Source of the DNA: Salegentibacter lacus
Lineage (GTDB): Bacteria > Bacteroidota > Bacteroidia > Flavobacteriales > Flavobacteriaceae
DNA: 64,000 bases
Reading direction: 5' to 3'
NCBI RefSeq assembly: GCF_020164555.1
Contig: NZ_JAIQZB010000017.1
Span: 1-64,000 of the forward strand
In this document: piece after piece, positions 52,191 through 60,465 of the stretch
Position numbering within the stretch: the stretch's first letter is position 1
Layout: each line of letters begins with the position of its first letter
Notes under the pieces: generated by a model
What the model saw: only the letters and a program-made list of their open reading frames with translations
Told to the model about the DNA's origin: nothing
Database searches by the model: none
Program-made: the position numbers and the translations under genes

Positions 52191-54032
52191 ATGAAAAAAA
52201 CGCACTTTTATACTATATTCCTTGGCCTGCTTTGTGGCTTGCCGGTACTTGCTCAAAACGACACATTAAACGTTTTGGACGAGGTATTTTTGACCGATAC
52301 CAAGTTGAAAGATTTTTCTACCGGCCAGCAGGTTACTGTTTTAAATGATTCAATTTTAAAGAAAAACGGGGCGCTGCTAACTTCAGCCTTAAATTTTAAT
52401 ACTAATATCTATTTTAAAGAAAATGGCCTGGGGATGGTTTCCTCACCTTCTTTTCGAGGCACGAGCGCTTCACAAACTGCAGTTTTATGGAATGGGATTA
52501 ATATTAATTCACAGTTTAATGGCCAAACCGATTTCAACACACTAAACGCTGCCGGATACGATAATATTAGTGTTCGCGGTGGGGGAGGAAGTGTAGTTTA
52601 CGGTACCGGAGCTATTGGTGGAACTGTGCATTTAAATACGAATCTTGATTTTAGCGAAAAGACGAAGCAGGATATCTTTTTGAAATATGGAAGTTTTAAT
52701 ACTCTGGATGCCCGGTATAAAGTAAAAACTTCAGGAAATAAATGGAGTTTAAGTGTTGCTGCGGCCCGGAATTCTTCAGATAATGACTATGAATGGCCCA
52801 TTGAAGGTAAAAAGAACGAAAACGGTGAATTTTATAACAACAATCTAAACCTGGGTTTTGCTTACCGATTAAATGAAAAAAGCACTTTAAAATTTTACAG
52901 TGAAATTTTTGACGGGGAAAGGCATTTCTCACTTATTCGTCCTTCGGAAACCAAAACAAAATATCAGAATTTTGATACCCGAAACCTACTGGAATGGGTA
53001 AGTGAATTTGGAGATTTTGTCTCGGTGGCCCGGCTGGCACTTCTGGATGAGAACTACCGGTATTACGCGAATATAGCTACTGAAAACTATTCTTCAGGAG
53101 ATGCACAAACCTTTATTGGTAAATACGATTTGAATTATTCGGTATCAAAAACCCTGGAACTTAATTCCGTATTAACAAATACCTATACCGATGGCAACGG
53201 CTCTGGAATTACAGAGAATACCCGAAACATCTTTTCTTCGGCAGTATTAATGAAACACAGGCCGTTTCAGAAATTTCAATACGAATTGGGAATTAGAAAA
53301 GAAATAACCGATAATTATGAGAGTCCATTGTTATTTTCTGCAGGCACACATTATAAATTTAACGATTTCTATAGCTTAAAGATGAATATTTCCAGGAATT
53401 TTAGAATTCCTACCTACAATGACTTATACTGGGCGGGAGCAGGAAATCCAGAGCTTAACCCCGAAACTTCCAATCAGGTAGAACTGGGAAATCATTTTAA
53501 ACATAAAGACTTCAAATTTAGCCTTACCGGATATTATATTCAAATTGATGATATGATTCGGTGGTTGCCATCCGAAACTGGAATGTGGCGCCCCAGGAAC
53601 GAAGAAAGTGTGGAAACTTATGGTATTGAAGTGCTAACCGGTTGGCAGAAACAAATTTTTAAAGGCCATCAAATAAGCGCTTCAGGTACCTATGCCTATA
53701 CGGTTTCTGAAAATATGAATACCGGTTACCAGCTTATTTATGTTCCCTTTCACAAGGCTACAGGGTCACTCACTTATGCTTTCAAAGATTTCAGCATAGA
53801 TTATCAGTTGCTTTACAATGGGGAAGTTTATACCAGATCTGATAATAATTCCCGCTATAATATGGATGCCTATTTAGTTTCAAACCTTGGGTTGTCATAT
53901 AATTTTGGCAAGAAAAATACTTATAAAATTGGTGCAAGAGTGCTTAATTTTTTTGATGAAGAATACCGAAGTGTAGAAGACCGGTGGATGCCCGGCAGAA
54001 ATTTTAATATATACCTAAACCTTAATTTTTAA
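52191..54032 (+). CDS. btuB: TonB-dependent vitamin B12 receptor
   Basis: Outer-membrane receptor of 613 residues. After a signal peptide (HFYTIFLGLLCGLPVLA-Q) comes a TonB-box-like VLDEVFLTD, a plug domain (NIYFKENGLGMVSSPSFRGTSASQTAVLWNGI, abbreviated; GGGSVVYGTGAIGG) and a 22-strand barrel with typical motifs (LKFYSEIFDGERHF; NFRIPTYNDLYWAGAGNPELNPE) ending in NIYLNLNF. The length is like E. coli BtuB. The upstream cobalamin riboswitch shows that the substrate is B12 or a relative. Followed by a BtuG-like lipoprotein gene in the same transcript. Confidence 0.92.
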   Translation: MKKTHFYTIFLGLLCGLPVLAQNDTLNVLDEVFLTDTKLKDFSTGQQVTVLNDSILKKNGALLTSALNFNTNIYFKENGLGMVSSPSFRGTSASQTAVLWNGININSQFNGQTDFNTLNAAGYDNISVRGGGGSVVYGTGAIGGTVHLNTNLDFSEKTKQDIFLKYGSFNTLDARYKVKTSGNKWSLSVAAARNSSDNDYEWPIEGKKNENGEFYNNNLNLGFAYRLNEKSTLKFYSEIFDGERHFSLIRPSETKTKYQNFDTRNLLEWVSEFGDFVSVARLALLDENYRYYANIATENYSSGDAQTFIGKYDLNYSVSKTLELNSVLTNTYTDGNGSGITENTRNIFSSAVLMKHRPFQKFQYELGIRKEITDNYESPLLFSAGTHYKFNDFYSLKMNISRNFRIPTYNDLYWAGAGNPELNPETSNQVELGNHFKHKDFKFSLTGYYIQIDDMIRWLPSETGMWRPRNEESVETYGIEVLTGWQKQIFKGHQISASGTYAYTVSENMNTGYQLIYVPFHKATGSLTYAFKDFSIDYQLLYNGEVYTRSDNNSRYNMDAYLVSNLGLSYNFGKKNTYKIGARVLNFFDEEYRSVEDRWMPGRNFNIYLNLNF

Positions 54033-54055
54033 CCAGCATGATGCTGGAGGCAAAA
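54031..54055 (+). repeat. Intercistronic hairpin element, copy 2 (btuB-btuG)
   Basis: AACCAGCATGATGCTGGA with CAAAA after it begins in the btuB stop codon. CCAGCA (54033-54038) pairs with TGCTGG (54042-54047). It matches 21 of 25 positions of the element between pta and ackA at 2583. No T-tract, so it is not a terminator; it might stabilise the btuB 3' end. Confidence 0.4.
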
Positions 54056-54119
54056 TAGATAACAACCAAATTATTTAAATCCCTCTATTTGCTCAGCTTA
54101 TTGCTAAATTTTAAAACCA

Positions 54120-55187
54120 ATGAAAAGAATCAGTAAACTATTAACTATGGCCATTTTGAGTGGCTTCTTTTTGAATTCATGTAGCAGCGATGATGATATT
54201 GTTGATCCAATTGAAGAACCACAACCAGAGCAAGCTTACTCTGATGGGTTTTTTGTTCTAAATGAAGGCGGTTCCGGTGGCGGTTCGGTTACTTTTATAG
54301 ATAATGATTTACAAAATGTTGAAAATGAAATTTATCAGCAGGTAAATGCAGAAGATGATCCTGGACAATATATACAGTCAATTTTCTTTAATGAAGACTT
54401 AGCTTATATTGTTTCTAATGGATCAAATATGATAACCATAGTTGATCGTTATACTTTTGAATATGTAGATAGGATTGATAGTGGCCTATTATCTCCAAGA
54501 TATGGAGTTATTGAAAATGGAAAAATTTATGTAACCAATCAGGGTAATTATGAAGCTCCCGGAATAACCGAATTTGACGATTTTATAGCAATAATTGATT
54601 TGGAAACTCTGGAAATTGAACAAACTATAGAAACAAATACCGTGCTTGAGTATATTCATGAAGAAGATGGATTAATCTATGTGCAAAAGGCTGCATTTGG
54701 GACGGGTAATGAAATAGCGGTGATTGATTCTAATTCAGATGAAATTATCACCACGATTGGTACTGAAGAAACTCTAAATTCTTTTGAAATTGAGGACGGA
54801 GTGCTTTACGCCTTAAGTTCTAATAAATTAGAGAAAATTGATTTAGCCACCGGAGAACTTTTAGTTGAATTTGAGATTAATTCTGACGCCGGAAACGCAG
54901 GTAATCTTGAATTTGAAAATGATATGATTTACTATACCATAGGTAATTCCGTATTTATGATGGAAGAAAGCGCTGATACGGTACCAGAGGAAGCTTTATT
55001 TTCTTATACTTCCAATTCAGATTATGGGGTAATGTATGGTTTTGAAGTAGAAAATGACAGAATTTATATCGCTGATGGTGGAGACTTTGCTTCCAACAGT
55101 TTTGTGGAAATTTATACTACCAGTGGAGAATTAATTGAAAATATAGAAGTGGGAGTAGGGCCTAATGGTTTCTATTTTAACGACTAA
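54120..55187 (+). CDS. BtuG-like beta-propeller lipoprotein (DUF5074)
   Basis: A 355-residue lipoprotein (LNSCSSDDD; Cys about 21) with a seven-bladed YVTN/NHL-like beta-propeller pattern: repeated segments such as GFFVLNEGGSGGGSVTFID, LAYIVSNGSNMITIVDRY, KIYVTNQGNYEAPGITEFDDFIAIID (abbreviated), LIYVQKAAFGTGNEIAVID and RIYIADGGDF. Bacteroides BtuG, a surface propeller of this type, binds cobalamin tightly and hands it to BtuB; its place after btuB under a B12 riboswitch suggests the same job. S-C-S-S-D-D-D after the Cys fits a surface lipoprotein export signal. Confidence 0.85.
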   Translation: MKRISKLLTMAILSGFFLNSCSSDDDIVDPIEEPQPEQAYSDGFFVLNEGGSGGGSVTFIDNDLQNVENEIYQQVNAEDDPGQYIQSIFFNEDLAYIVSNGSNMITIVDRYTFEYVDRIDSGLLSPRYGVIENGKIYVTNQGNYEAPGITEFDDFIAIIDLETLEIEQTIETNTVLEYIHEEDGLIYVQKAAFGTGNEIAVIDSNSDEIITTIGTEETLNSFEIEDGVLYALSSNKLEKIDLATGELLVEFEINSDAGNAGNLEFENDMIYYTIGNSVFMMEESADTVPEEALFSYTSNSDYGVMYGFEVENDRIYIADGGDFASNSFVEIYTTSGELIENIEVGVGPNGFYFND

Positions 55188-55216
55188 AAATTGTTTTTCT
55201 GTTTGTTTAAATTTGA

Positions 55217-55254
55217 ATAAAAAAGCCCCATTTCAATTAAGAAACGGGGCTTTT
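55217..55254. terminator. Bidirectional terminator between btuG-like gene and S41 protease gene
   Basis: AAAAGCCCC(A)TTTC pairs with GAAA(C)GGGGCTTTT around AATTAA, with A/T tails on both sides. It lies between the convergent genes ending at 55187 and 55276. Confidence 0.88.
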
Positions 55255-55275
55255 GCATTTAATATGGTTTTAAAA

Positions 55276-56766
55276 TTATTTCTTGAATTCAGCAGCTTTT
55301 TTTCTGATTTCTTCTGGAATTTCGTCAACATACATTCTTTGATAATCTACATCAGTATCACCACGTTCTCCAATTTTAGTAAATCTGGAATCGTGAGAAA
55401 CTGCCGGGATTGCCATTCTGTTACCAGTAATATCGGCTAAAGCAGCAGCAAGTAATGGCTCTTCAGGATCACCTAATGGCAAGAGGTTTACAATATCTTC
55501 TTCAGCTTCAATATCAGGAATTAGACCTTCCTCGTAATAAGCATCTTCATTCGCATTCTTAGATTCATAAATAAGTGGTTGTATTACGTATTTATGATTA
55601 GGGTTGCGGTTTTGACGTGTGAAGTTAGGAGAATCATATAAAGGGGCAGCAGCCTGGAATTTTCCAACTGTACCTTCTCCAACGTGTATAACATCTATGT
55701 AAGGAGCCAAGCCATTCATCACCAACTCGCTGGCTGAGGCTGTATATCTCGTACCAATAATGTAAACCTTGGTTAGCCCAAGGCTGTTGATCATTTCTTC
55801 GGTTCTAATTTTATCATTGAACCTGTCTACCAATTCTTCTTGTGTAAACTGGCTTTGCAAAAGATCGTTCCAGGTTTGTTTAGAAAAAATTTCACCTTCA
55901 AACTGCCCAGTAATCATACTGGAAAGATCTACCGCACTTTCTACAGAACCACCACCATTATATCTAAGATCTAAAACCAATTCGTCTACACCTGCAGCTT
56001 GCAATTCTCCAAAAGCAGCATTTAATTCACCATCAAAATCTGCAGTAAAACTATTGTACATGATGTAGCCTACATTTACACCATCTACTTCTAAAACTTT
56101 AGATAGAAGAACAGGATTTTCGGTGATTTCTATTCTATTTAGCGCTATAACTTCATCGGTATTACTAATAGTGTTTGTCTCATTATTAATTTGAGCTACA
56201 CTTATTTCATAGCCATCTCTTCCTAAAAGAGATTGATAATTATCAAGGGTCATTGTTTCACCATCAATATCGGTAAAAAGCACACCTCGTGTAACTCCGG
56301 CTTCGTCTGCAGGGCTTCCGGGAATTACGTACCGAACATAGGCCAACACACCATTATCTCCAATTCTTACCAAACCGTAGTCCATACCGGTTGTAGTGCT
56401 AATTCCACTCTGGCTGTTTTCTAAAATAGTATAATCGTCTACTATAAAACTAAAGCGATCTTTAGGTGCAGGAACTTTGAGTCCGTTTCTAAAAAGATCT
56501 TCGGGAGAGTCAAAACCAGCCAACCATTCCTCCTTATCGGTTTCAGAATCAAAATAATTCTGTCCTAATTCAGGAACATCAGCTTCATATACATAATAGA
56601 TGCTCATGGCATCATATAAATAATTCTCAATTTCTAAATTAGGAGTTTCGTCTGGATCCTTACCTCCTGGTTCCACTGGAAAACGTTCATCGTCATCGTC
56701 TTTAGAACAGGAGCTTAAAATCCCGGCAGATAAGAATAAAAGTAAAATAAGTTTATTAATCTTCAT
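55276..56766 (-). CDS. S41 family C-terminal processing peptidase, lipoprotein
   Basis: A 496-residue lipoprotein (ILSSCSKDDDD; surface-export-like acidic stretch). An N-terminal helical part (NYLYDAMSIYYVYEADVPELG) is followed by a PDZ-like domain (LAYVRYVIPGSPADEAGVTRG) and the S41 protease domain: ELVLDLRYNGGGSVESAVDLSSMI (abbreviated) and YIIGTRYTASASELVMNGL, in which the Ser of SASE is the nucleophile. It likely processes proteins on the outside of the cell. Divergent from an ECF sigma-factor operon, 121 nt apart. Confidence 0.87.
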   Translation of the reverse strand: MKINKLILLLFLSAGILSSCSKDDDDERFPVEPGGKDPDETPNLEIENYLYDAMSIYYVYEADVPELGQNYFDSETDKEEWLAGFDSPEDLFRNGLKVPAPKDRFSFIVDDYTILENSQSGISTTTGMDYGLVRIGDNGVLAYVRYVIPGSPADEAGVTRGVLFTDIDGETMTLDNYQSLLGRDGYEISVAQINNETNTISNTDEVIALNRIEITENPVLLSKVLEVDGVNVGYIMYNSFTADFDGELNAAFGELQAAGVDELVLDLRYNGGGSVESAVDLSSMITGQFEGEIFSKQTWNDLLQSQFTQEELVDRFNDKIRTEEMINSLGLTKVYIIGTRYTASASELVMNGLAPYIDVIHVGEGTVGKFQAAAPLYDSPNFTRQNRNPNHKYVIQPLIYESKNANEDAYYEEGLIPDIEAEEDIVNLLPLGDPEEPLLAAALADITGNRMAIPAVSHDSRFTKIGERGDTDVDYQRMYVDEIPEEIRKKAAEFKK

Positions 56767-56887
56767 AAATGTTAAGTTTGTTTTAGATTGCTAAAAATAC
56801 CCACAATAAATTAAATTCAAAATCCTTTTGTAACAATTATTACCGCTAATCGTTTTAAAGGTAAGAAGGTTATTAAACCAACTATCA

Positions 56888-57403
56888 ATGAAACAACAAG
56901 CCTTCCTGGACAAAATAAACCCGGTTAAAGATAAAATGTACCGGCTCGCATTGCGAATGCTTATTTCTAAAGAAGCAGCCGAAGATGCTACCCAGGAAGT
57001 AATCTTTAAACTATGGGCTCGGAAAGATAAAATCAAGGATTATACCAATGTTGAAGCTTTTGCAATGACAACTACAAAAAATTACTGTTTAGATGAATTA
57101 AAAGCTAAAAAGAACAATAATTTAAGAATTGTTCATCAGAATTATGAAAACAATTCAATTTCGCTTCAAAAGGGATTGGAAGTTAAAGATGAAATGCACT
57201 GGATAGAGAAAATTGTAAGCCAGCTGCCCGAACAACAAAAAATTGTTTTTCAGCTAAGAGATATTGAGCAATTGGAATTTGAAGAAATTATTGAAATTAC
57301 AAAGATGAAACCAACGGCCATTAGGGTAGCATTATCCAGAGCAAGAAAGAAAATTCGGGAAAGCTTAACAAACAAGCATAATTATGGAATCACAAAAAAT
57401 TAA
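56888..57403 (+). CDS. ECF-type RNA polymerase sigma factor
   Basis: A 171-residue sigma-70 factor with region 2 (MYRLALRMLISKEAAEDATQEVIFKLWARK, abbreviated; AFAMTTTKNYCLDELKAKK) and region 4 (LPEQQKIVFQLRDIEQLEFEEIIEITKMKPTAIRVALSRARKKIRESL, abbreviated) with the helix-turn-helix. It should direct transcription of an envelope-related set, including its own operon. The next gene overlaps it by 20 bp and encodes a membrane protein of anti-sigma type. Confidence 0.9.
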   Translation: MKQQAFLDKINPVKDKMYRLALRMLISKEAAEDATQEVIFKLWARKDKIKDYTNVEAFAMTTTKNYCLDELKAKKNNNLRIVHQNYENNSISLQKGLEVKDEMHWIEKIVSQLPEQQKIVFQLRDIEQLEFEEIIEITKMKPTAIRVALSRARKKIRESLTNKHNYGITKN

Positions 57404-57836
57404 AGAATTACTGGAAAAATATGATGCCGGGGAAACATCTTTGACTGACGAAAAAGCACTTCGGGAATATTTCCAAAATAATGAAGTGACGGATAATTTA
57501 AAAACATATCAGTTATTATTTGCATATTCTGAAAAAACCGGTGCGCAAAAAATGGAACGGGAAGTAGAAATGCCTGCATCAAAACAAGGTAATAGGTATC
57601 TCTGGACTGCGATTGCAGCAAGTATAATTTTAGTAGTCGGACTTTTCTTTTTTCAGAATAAACCTATGGAAATGAATCAAAGCGATCTTGGCACTATTCA
57701 GGATAAAGAAGAAGCATTGCAAAAAAGTATGGAGGCTTTAAAAATGGTTTCCGAATTAATGAACGAGGGCAAAGAAAACCTTATTTACCTAAAAGAATTT
57801 AATAACACCAAAGATAAATTTATCAAAACTGAATAA
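57384..57836 (+). CDS. Putative anti-sigma factor, membrane-anchored
   Basis: A 150-residue protein: N-terminal cytoplasmic part (KIKELLEKYDAGETSLTDEKALREYF, abbreviated, a pattern frequent at the N-terminus of flavobacterial anti-sigma proteins), one membrane helix (about 72-90, YLWTAIAASIILVVGLFFF) and a short extracytoplasmic helical tail. The gene overlaps the sigma-factor gene by 20 bp, which fits a coupled sigma/anti-sigma pair. No ZAS-type zinc motif is visible, so the call rests on layout and context. Confidence 0.7.
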   Translation: MESQKIKELLEKYDAGETSLTDEKALREYFQNNEVTDNLKTYQLLFAYSEKTGAQKMEREVEMPASKQGNRYLWTAIAASIILVVGLFFFQNKPMEMNQSDLGTIQDKEEALQKSMEALKMVSELMNEGKENLIYLKEFNNTKDKFIKTE

Positions 57837-57839
57837 CCC

Positions 57840-58367
57840 ATGAGAAAGATAGCAATAGTTATTATTATTGGACTTTTACCAATAATAACGCAGGCCCAGT
57901 CGTTTGCCAAGTATGAAAACATGAAGGATGTTGATGCGATGGTGATGACCAGCAAGATGTTTAAAATGCTTGCTAAAGTAGATTTAAGTGAAGATAATCC
58001 TGAAGCCCGGGAATATCTAAAGCTTATAGAAAACCTTGATGAGATTAAAATGTTCACCAGTACCACGGCGTCGGTTAGAAGTGAGATGCAAAAAGACGTA
58101 GAGAGCTATTTAAGCTCAAATTCTTTAGAGCAGTTAATGCGGATAAATGAAGACGGTAAGAACATTCGGTTTTATTCAAAAGGAGGAAAAAACGATAATT
58201 ATGTAAGCGAGCTGTTTATGTTTATGGAAGGTGAAAAAGAAGGAGAACTAATTTCTGTGATCTTGAGTATTACCGGGGAAATAGACCTTTCGCAATTATC
58301 GCGCTTAACATCAGACCTTAAAATTCCCGGTGCTGAAGAGCTTAAAAATGTAGAAAATAAATCTTAG
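57840..58367 (+). CDS. DUF4252 exported protein
   Basis: A 175-residue protein with signal peptide (IAIVIIIGLLPIITQA-Q). The body, with FAKYENMKDVDAMVMTSKMFKMLAK, LIENLDEIKMFTSTTASVRSEM and a closing GEIDLSQLSRLTSDLKIPG (parts abbreviated), matches DUF4252, a family frequent in sigma-factor operons of this phylum. It starts 3 nt after the putative anti-sigma gene. Function unknown; possibly a stress sensor in the periplasm. Confidence 0.78.
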   Translation: MRKIAIVIIIGLLPIITQAQSFAKYENMKDVDAMVMTSKMFKMLAKVDLSEDNPEAREYLKLIENLDEIKMFTSTTASVRSEMQKDVESYLSSNSLEQLMRINEDGKNIRFYSKGGKNDNYVSELFMFMEGEKEGELISVILSITGEIDLSQLSRLTSDLKIPGAEELKNVENKS

Positions 58368-58389
58368 AATAACTTTTAATTCATATAAA

Positions 58390-58935
58390 ATGAAATCAAT
58401 AAAAATTTTAGGTCTGGCTCTGGCTGCTGCTGCATTTGTTTCCTGTGCAAACGAGCCGAGTTTACAGGAATACTATGTAGAAAATCAGCAGGATAATAAG
58501 TTCATAGCTTTAGACGTCCCTACCAGTATGTTTACAAATACTGAAGAGCTGGATGAAAATCAAAAAGCAACACTGGAAAGTGTGAAGAAGATAAATTTGT
58601 TGGCTTTACCGGTGAAAGAAAACAAAGAAGAATATGAAGCTGAAAAAACAAAATTAAGCAGTATTCTTCAGGATGAAAAGTATCAGCTTTTAATGAAATA
58701 TGGCTCAAACGACCGTAGAGCGGAAATCTATTTTACCGGAAATGAAGATGCGATAGATGAAATTATCGTATATGGTTATGATGACACCAAAGGAGTTGGA
58801 GTAGCCCGTGTTCTAGGTGAAGATATGAATCCACAGAAACTAATGGAATTAATGAAATCCCTGGATAAAGGAGATATAGATGTAAACGGCCTTAAGGGAA
58901 TTACAGGAATGTTTAAAACTGAAATTGAAGAATAG
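58390..58935 (+). CDS. DUF4252-like lipoprotein
   Basis: A 181-residue lipoprotein (AAAAFVSCANEPS, Cys about 19) similar in layout to the product of the preceding gene: KFIALDVPTSMF, LESVKKINLLALPV, IIVYGYDDTKGVGVARVLGEDMNPQKLMEL (abbreviated). Second DUF4252-type protein of the operon, possibly its outer-membrane-anchored partner. The operon ends in the terminator at 58957-59023. Confidence 0.75.
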   Translation: MKSIKILGLALAAAAFVSCANEPSLQEYYVENQQDNKFIALDVPTSMFTNTEELDENQKATLESVKKINLLALPVKENKEEYEAEKTKLSSILQDEKYQLLMKYGSNDRRAEIYFTGNEDAIDEIIVYGYDDTKGVGVARVLGEDMNPQKLMELMKSLDKGDIDVNGLKGITGMFKTEIEE

Positions 58936-58956
58936 TTTTTTAGTTGAAAACTATTG

Positions 58957-59023
58957 AAGAGGTTGTTTAATGGAGATTCGTCACCCTCATCTTGTTTCAG
59001 GGTCTACCTTCAAACAACCTCTT
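58957..59023. terminator. Terminator whose loop holds a dispersed repeat
   Basis: AAGAGGTTGTTT (58957-58968) and AAACAACCTCTT (59012-59023) form a perfect 12-bp stem followed by a T-run. The 43-nt loop contains a full unit of the dispersed palindromic repeat. It lies between the convergent DUF4252 gene (ends 58935) and purB (ends 59031). Confidence 0.75.
58978..59008 (+). repeat. Dispersed palindromic repeat, copy 4
   Basis: TCGTCACCCTCATCTTGTTT then CAGGGTCTACC. It shares TCGTCA, TTGTTTCAG and TCTA with the copies at 22440, 32459 and 32510, and its inner arms CCCT...AGGG pair with each other. Located in the loop of a terminator. Confidence 0.55.
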
Positions 59024-59030
59024 TTTAATT

Positions 59031-60368
59031 TTAAATCCCCGTATAATTCTGTGGGGTGATTTTTTTAAGTTCTTCTTTTACAGATTCAGAAACATCTAAG
59101 GTTTCAATAAAATCTGCGATGCTCTTTTTATTGATTTTTTCGTTAGTTCGTGTTAGACCTTTCAAGGCTTCATATGGATTTTTAAATCCTTCCCGGCGCA
59201 GAATTGTCTGAATAGCTTCAGCAACCACAGCCCAATTCGCTTCCAGATCTTCATTCAGCTTTTCTTTATTAAGTAATAATTTATCCAGGCCTTTTAAAGT
59301 GCTTTTAAAAGCGATACTGGTATGTCCCATTGGTACGCCAATATTTCTTAGCACCGTACTGTCGGTAAGATCACGTTGCAGACGGCTAAGTGGTAATTTT
59401 GCTGAAAGGTGTTCAAAAATAGCATTGGCAATACCTAAATTTCCTTCGCTGTTTTCAAAATCTATAGGATTCACTTTATGCGGCATTGCCGAAGAACCTA
59501 TTTCACCTTCTTTTATTTTCTGCTTAAAATAATCCATAGAAACATAAGTCCAGATATCGCGATCTAAATCTATTAAAATGGTATTTATCCTTTTTAAGCC
59601 ATCAAATAAAGCGGCCATATGGTCGTAATGCTCAATTTGGGTAGTGGGAAAAGAATGGTGTAAACCGAGTTTTTCCTGAACAAAATTACTTCCGAATTCT
59701 TTCCAGTCAATATTTGGATAAGCCACTTTATGTGCATTGAAATTTCCCGTGGCACCTCCGAATTTCGCCGCGTGTGGTACTTTATTTAAAAGATCTAATT
59801 GAGACTCTAAACGGGTGATAAAAACTTCTATTTCTTTACCTAAACGGGTAGGGGAAGCAGGTTGGCCGTGGGTTCTTGCAAGTAAAGGTACGTTAGCCCA
59901 GTCTTGAGAAAATTGGGTTAATTTCCTGATAATCTGTTCTATTTCCGGAATATATTCGGCTTCAATTGCATCTTTTAAACTTAATGGAACGGCCGTGTTG
60001 TTAATATCCTGGGATGTGAGTCCAAAATGAATAAACTCTTTGTGAGCTTCCAGGCCTAATTCATCAAACTTATTTTTTATAAGATATTCTACCGCTTTTA
60101 CATCGTGATTGGTAGTTTTTTCAATCTCTTTTACCGCTTGCGCATCAATCGTAGTAAAATTTTCATAAATAGCTCGCAAGTCACTAAAAACCGAATGATC
60201 TACGTCTTTGAGCTGAGGTAGCGGCAATTCGCAAAGTGCGATAAAATATTCTACTTCAACCTTTACACGATACCTTATCAGCGCTTCTTCGCTAAAATAA
60301 GCTGAAAGTTGTTTGGTTTTGGAATGATATCTTCCATCTATTGGGGAAATGGCGGTTAGCGGTGTCAT
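59031..60368 (-). CDS. purB: Adenylosuccinate lyase
   Basis: Catalyses two steps of purine synthesis (SAICAR to AICAR; adenylosuccinate to AMP). The 445-residue protein is of the E. coli-like type: ISPIDGRYHSKTKQLSAYFSEEALI (abbreviated) at the N-terminus, TTNHDVKAVEY, HFGLTSQDINN, LARTHGQPASPTRLGKE and the flexible signature loop GSSAMPHKVNPIDFEN with the catalytic Ser. Stands alone on the minus strand; the sirtuin gene behind it is 97 nt upstream. Confidence 0.95.
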   Translation of the reverse strand: MTPLTAISPIDGRYHSKTKQLSAYFSEEALIRYRVKVEVEYFIALCELPLPQLKDVDHSVFSDLRAIYENFTTIDAQAVKEIEKTTNHDVKAVEYLIKNKFDELGLEAHKEFIHFGLTSQDINNTAVPLSLKDAIEAEYIPEIEQIIRKLTQFSQDWANVPLLARTHGQPASPTRLGKEIEVFITRLESQLDLLNKVPHAAKFGGATGNFNAHKVAYPNIDWKEFGSNFVQEKLGLHHSFPTTQIEHYDHMAALFDGLKRINTILIDLDRDIWTYVSMDYFKQKIKEGEIGSSAMPHKVNPIDFENSEGNLGIANAIFEHLSAKLPLSRLQRDLTDSTVLRNIGVPMGHTSIAFKSTLKGLDKLLLNKEKLNEDLEANWAVVAEAIQTILRREGFKNPYEALKGLTRTNEKINKKSIADFIETLDVSESVKEELKKITPQNYTGI

Positions 60369-60465
60369 GTATTTGATTTATAAATTAAAAGCCGTAAAGA
60401 TACTGCTTCCAAATAATCTTTAAAACCGCAGCGGCATTTCTTTTTCTATCATTACCCTCAATTTT

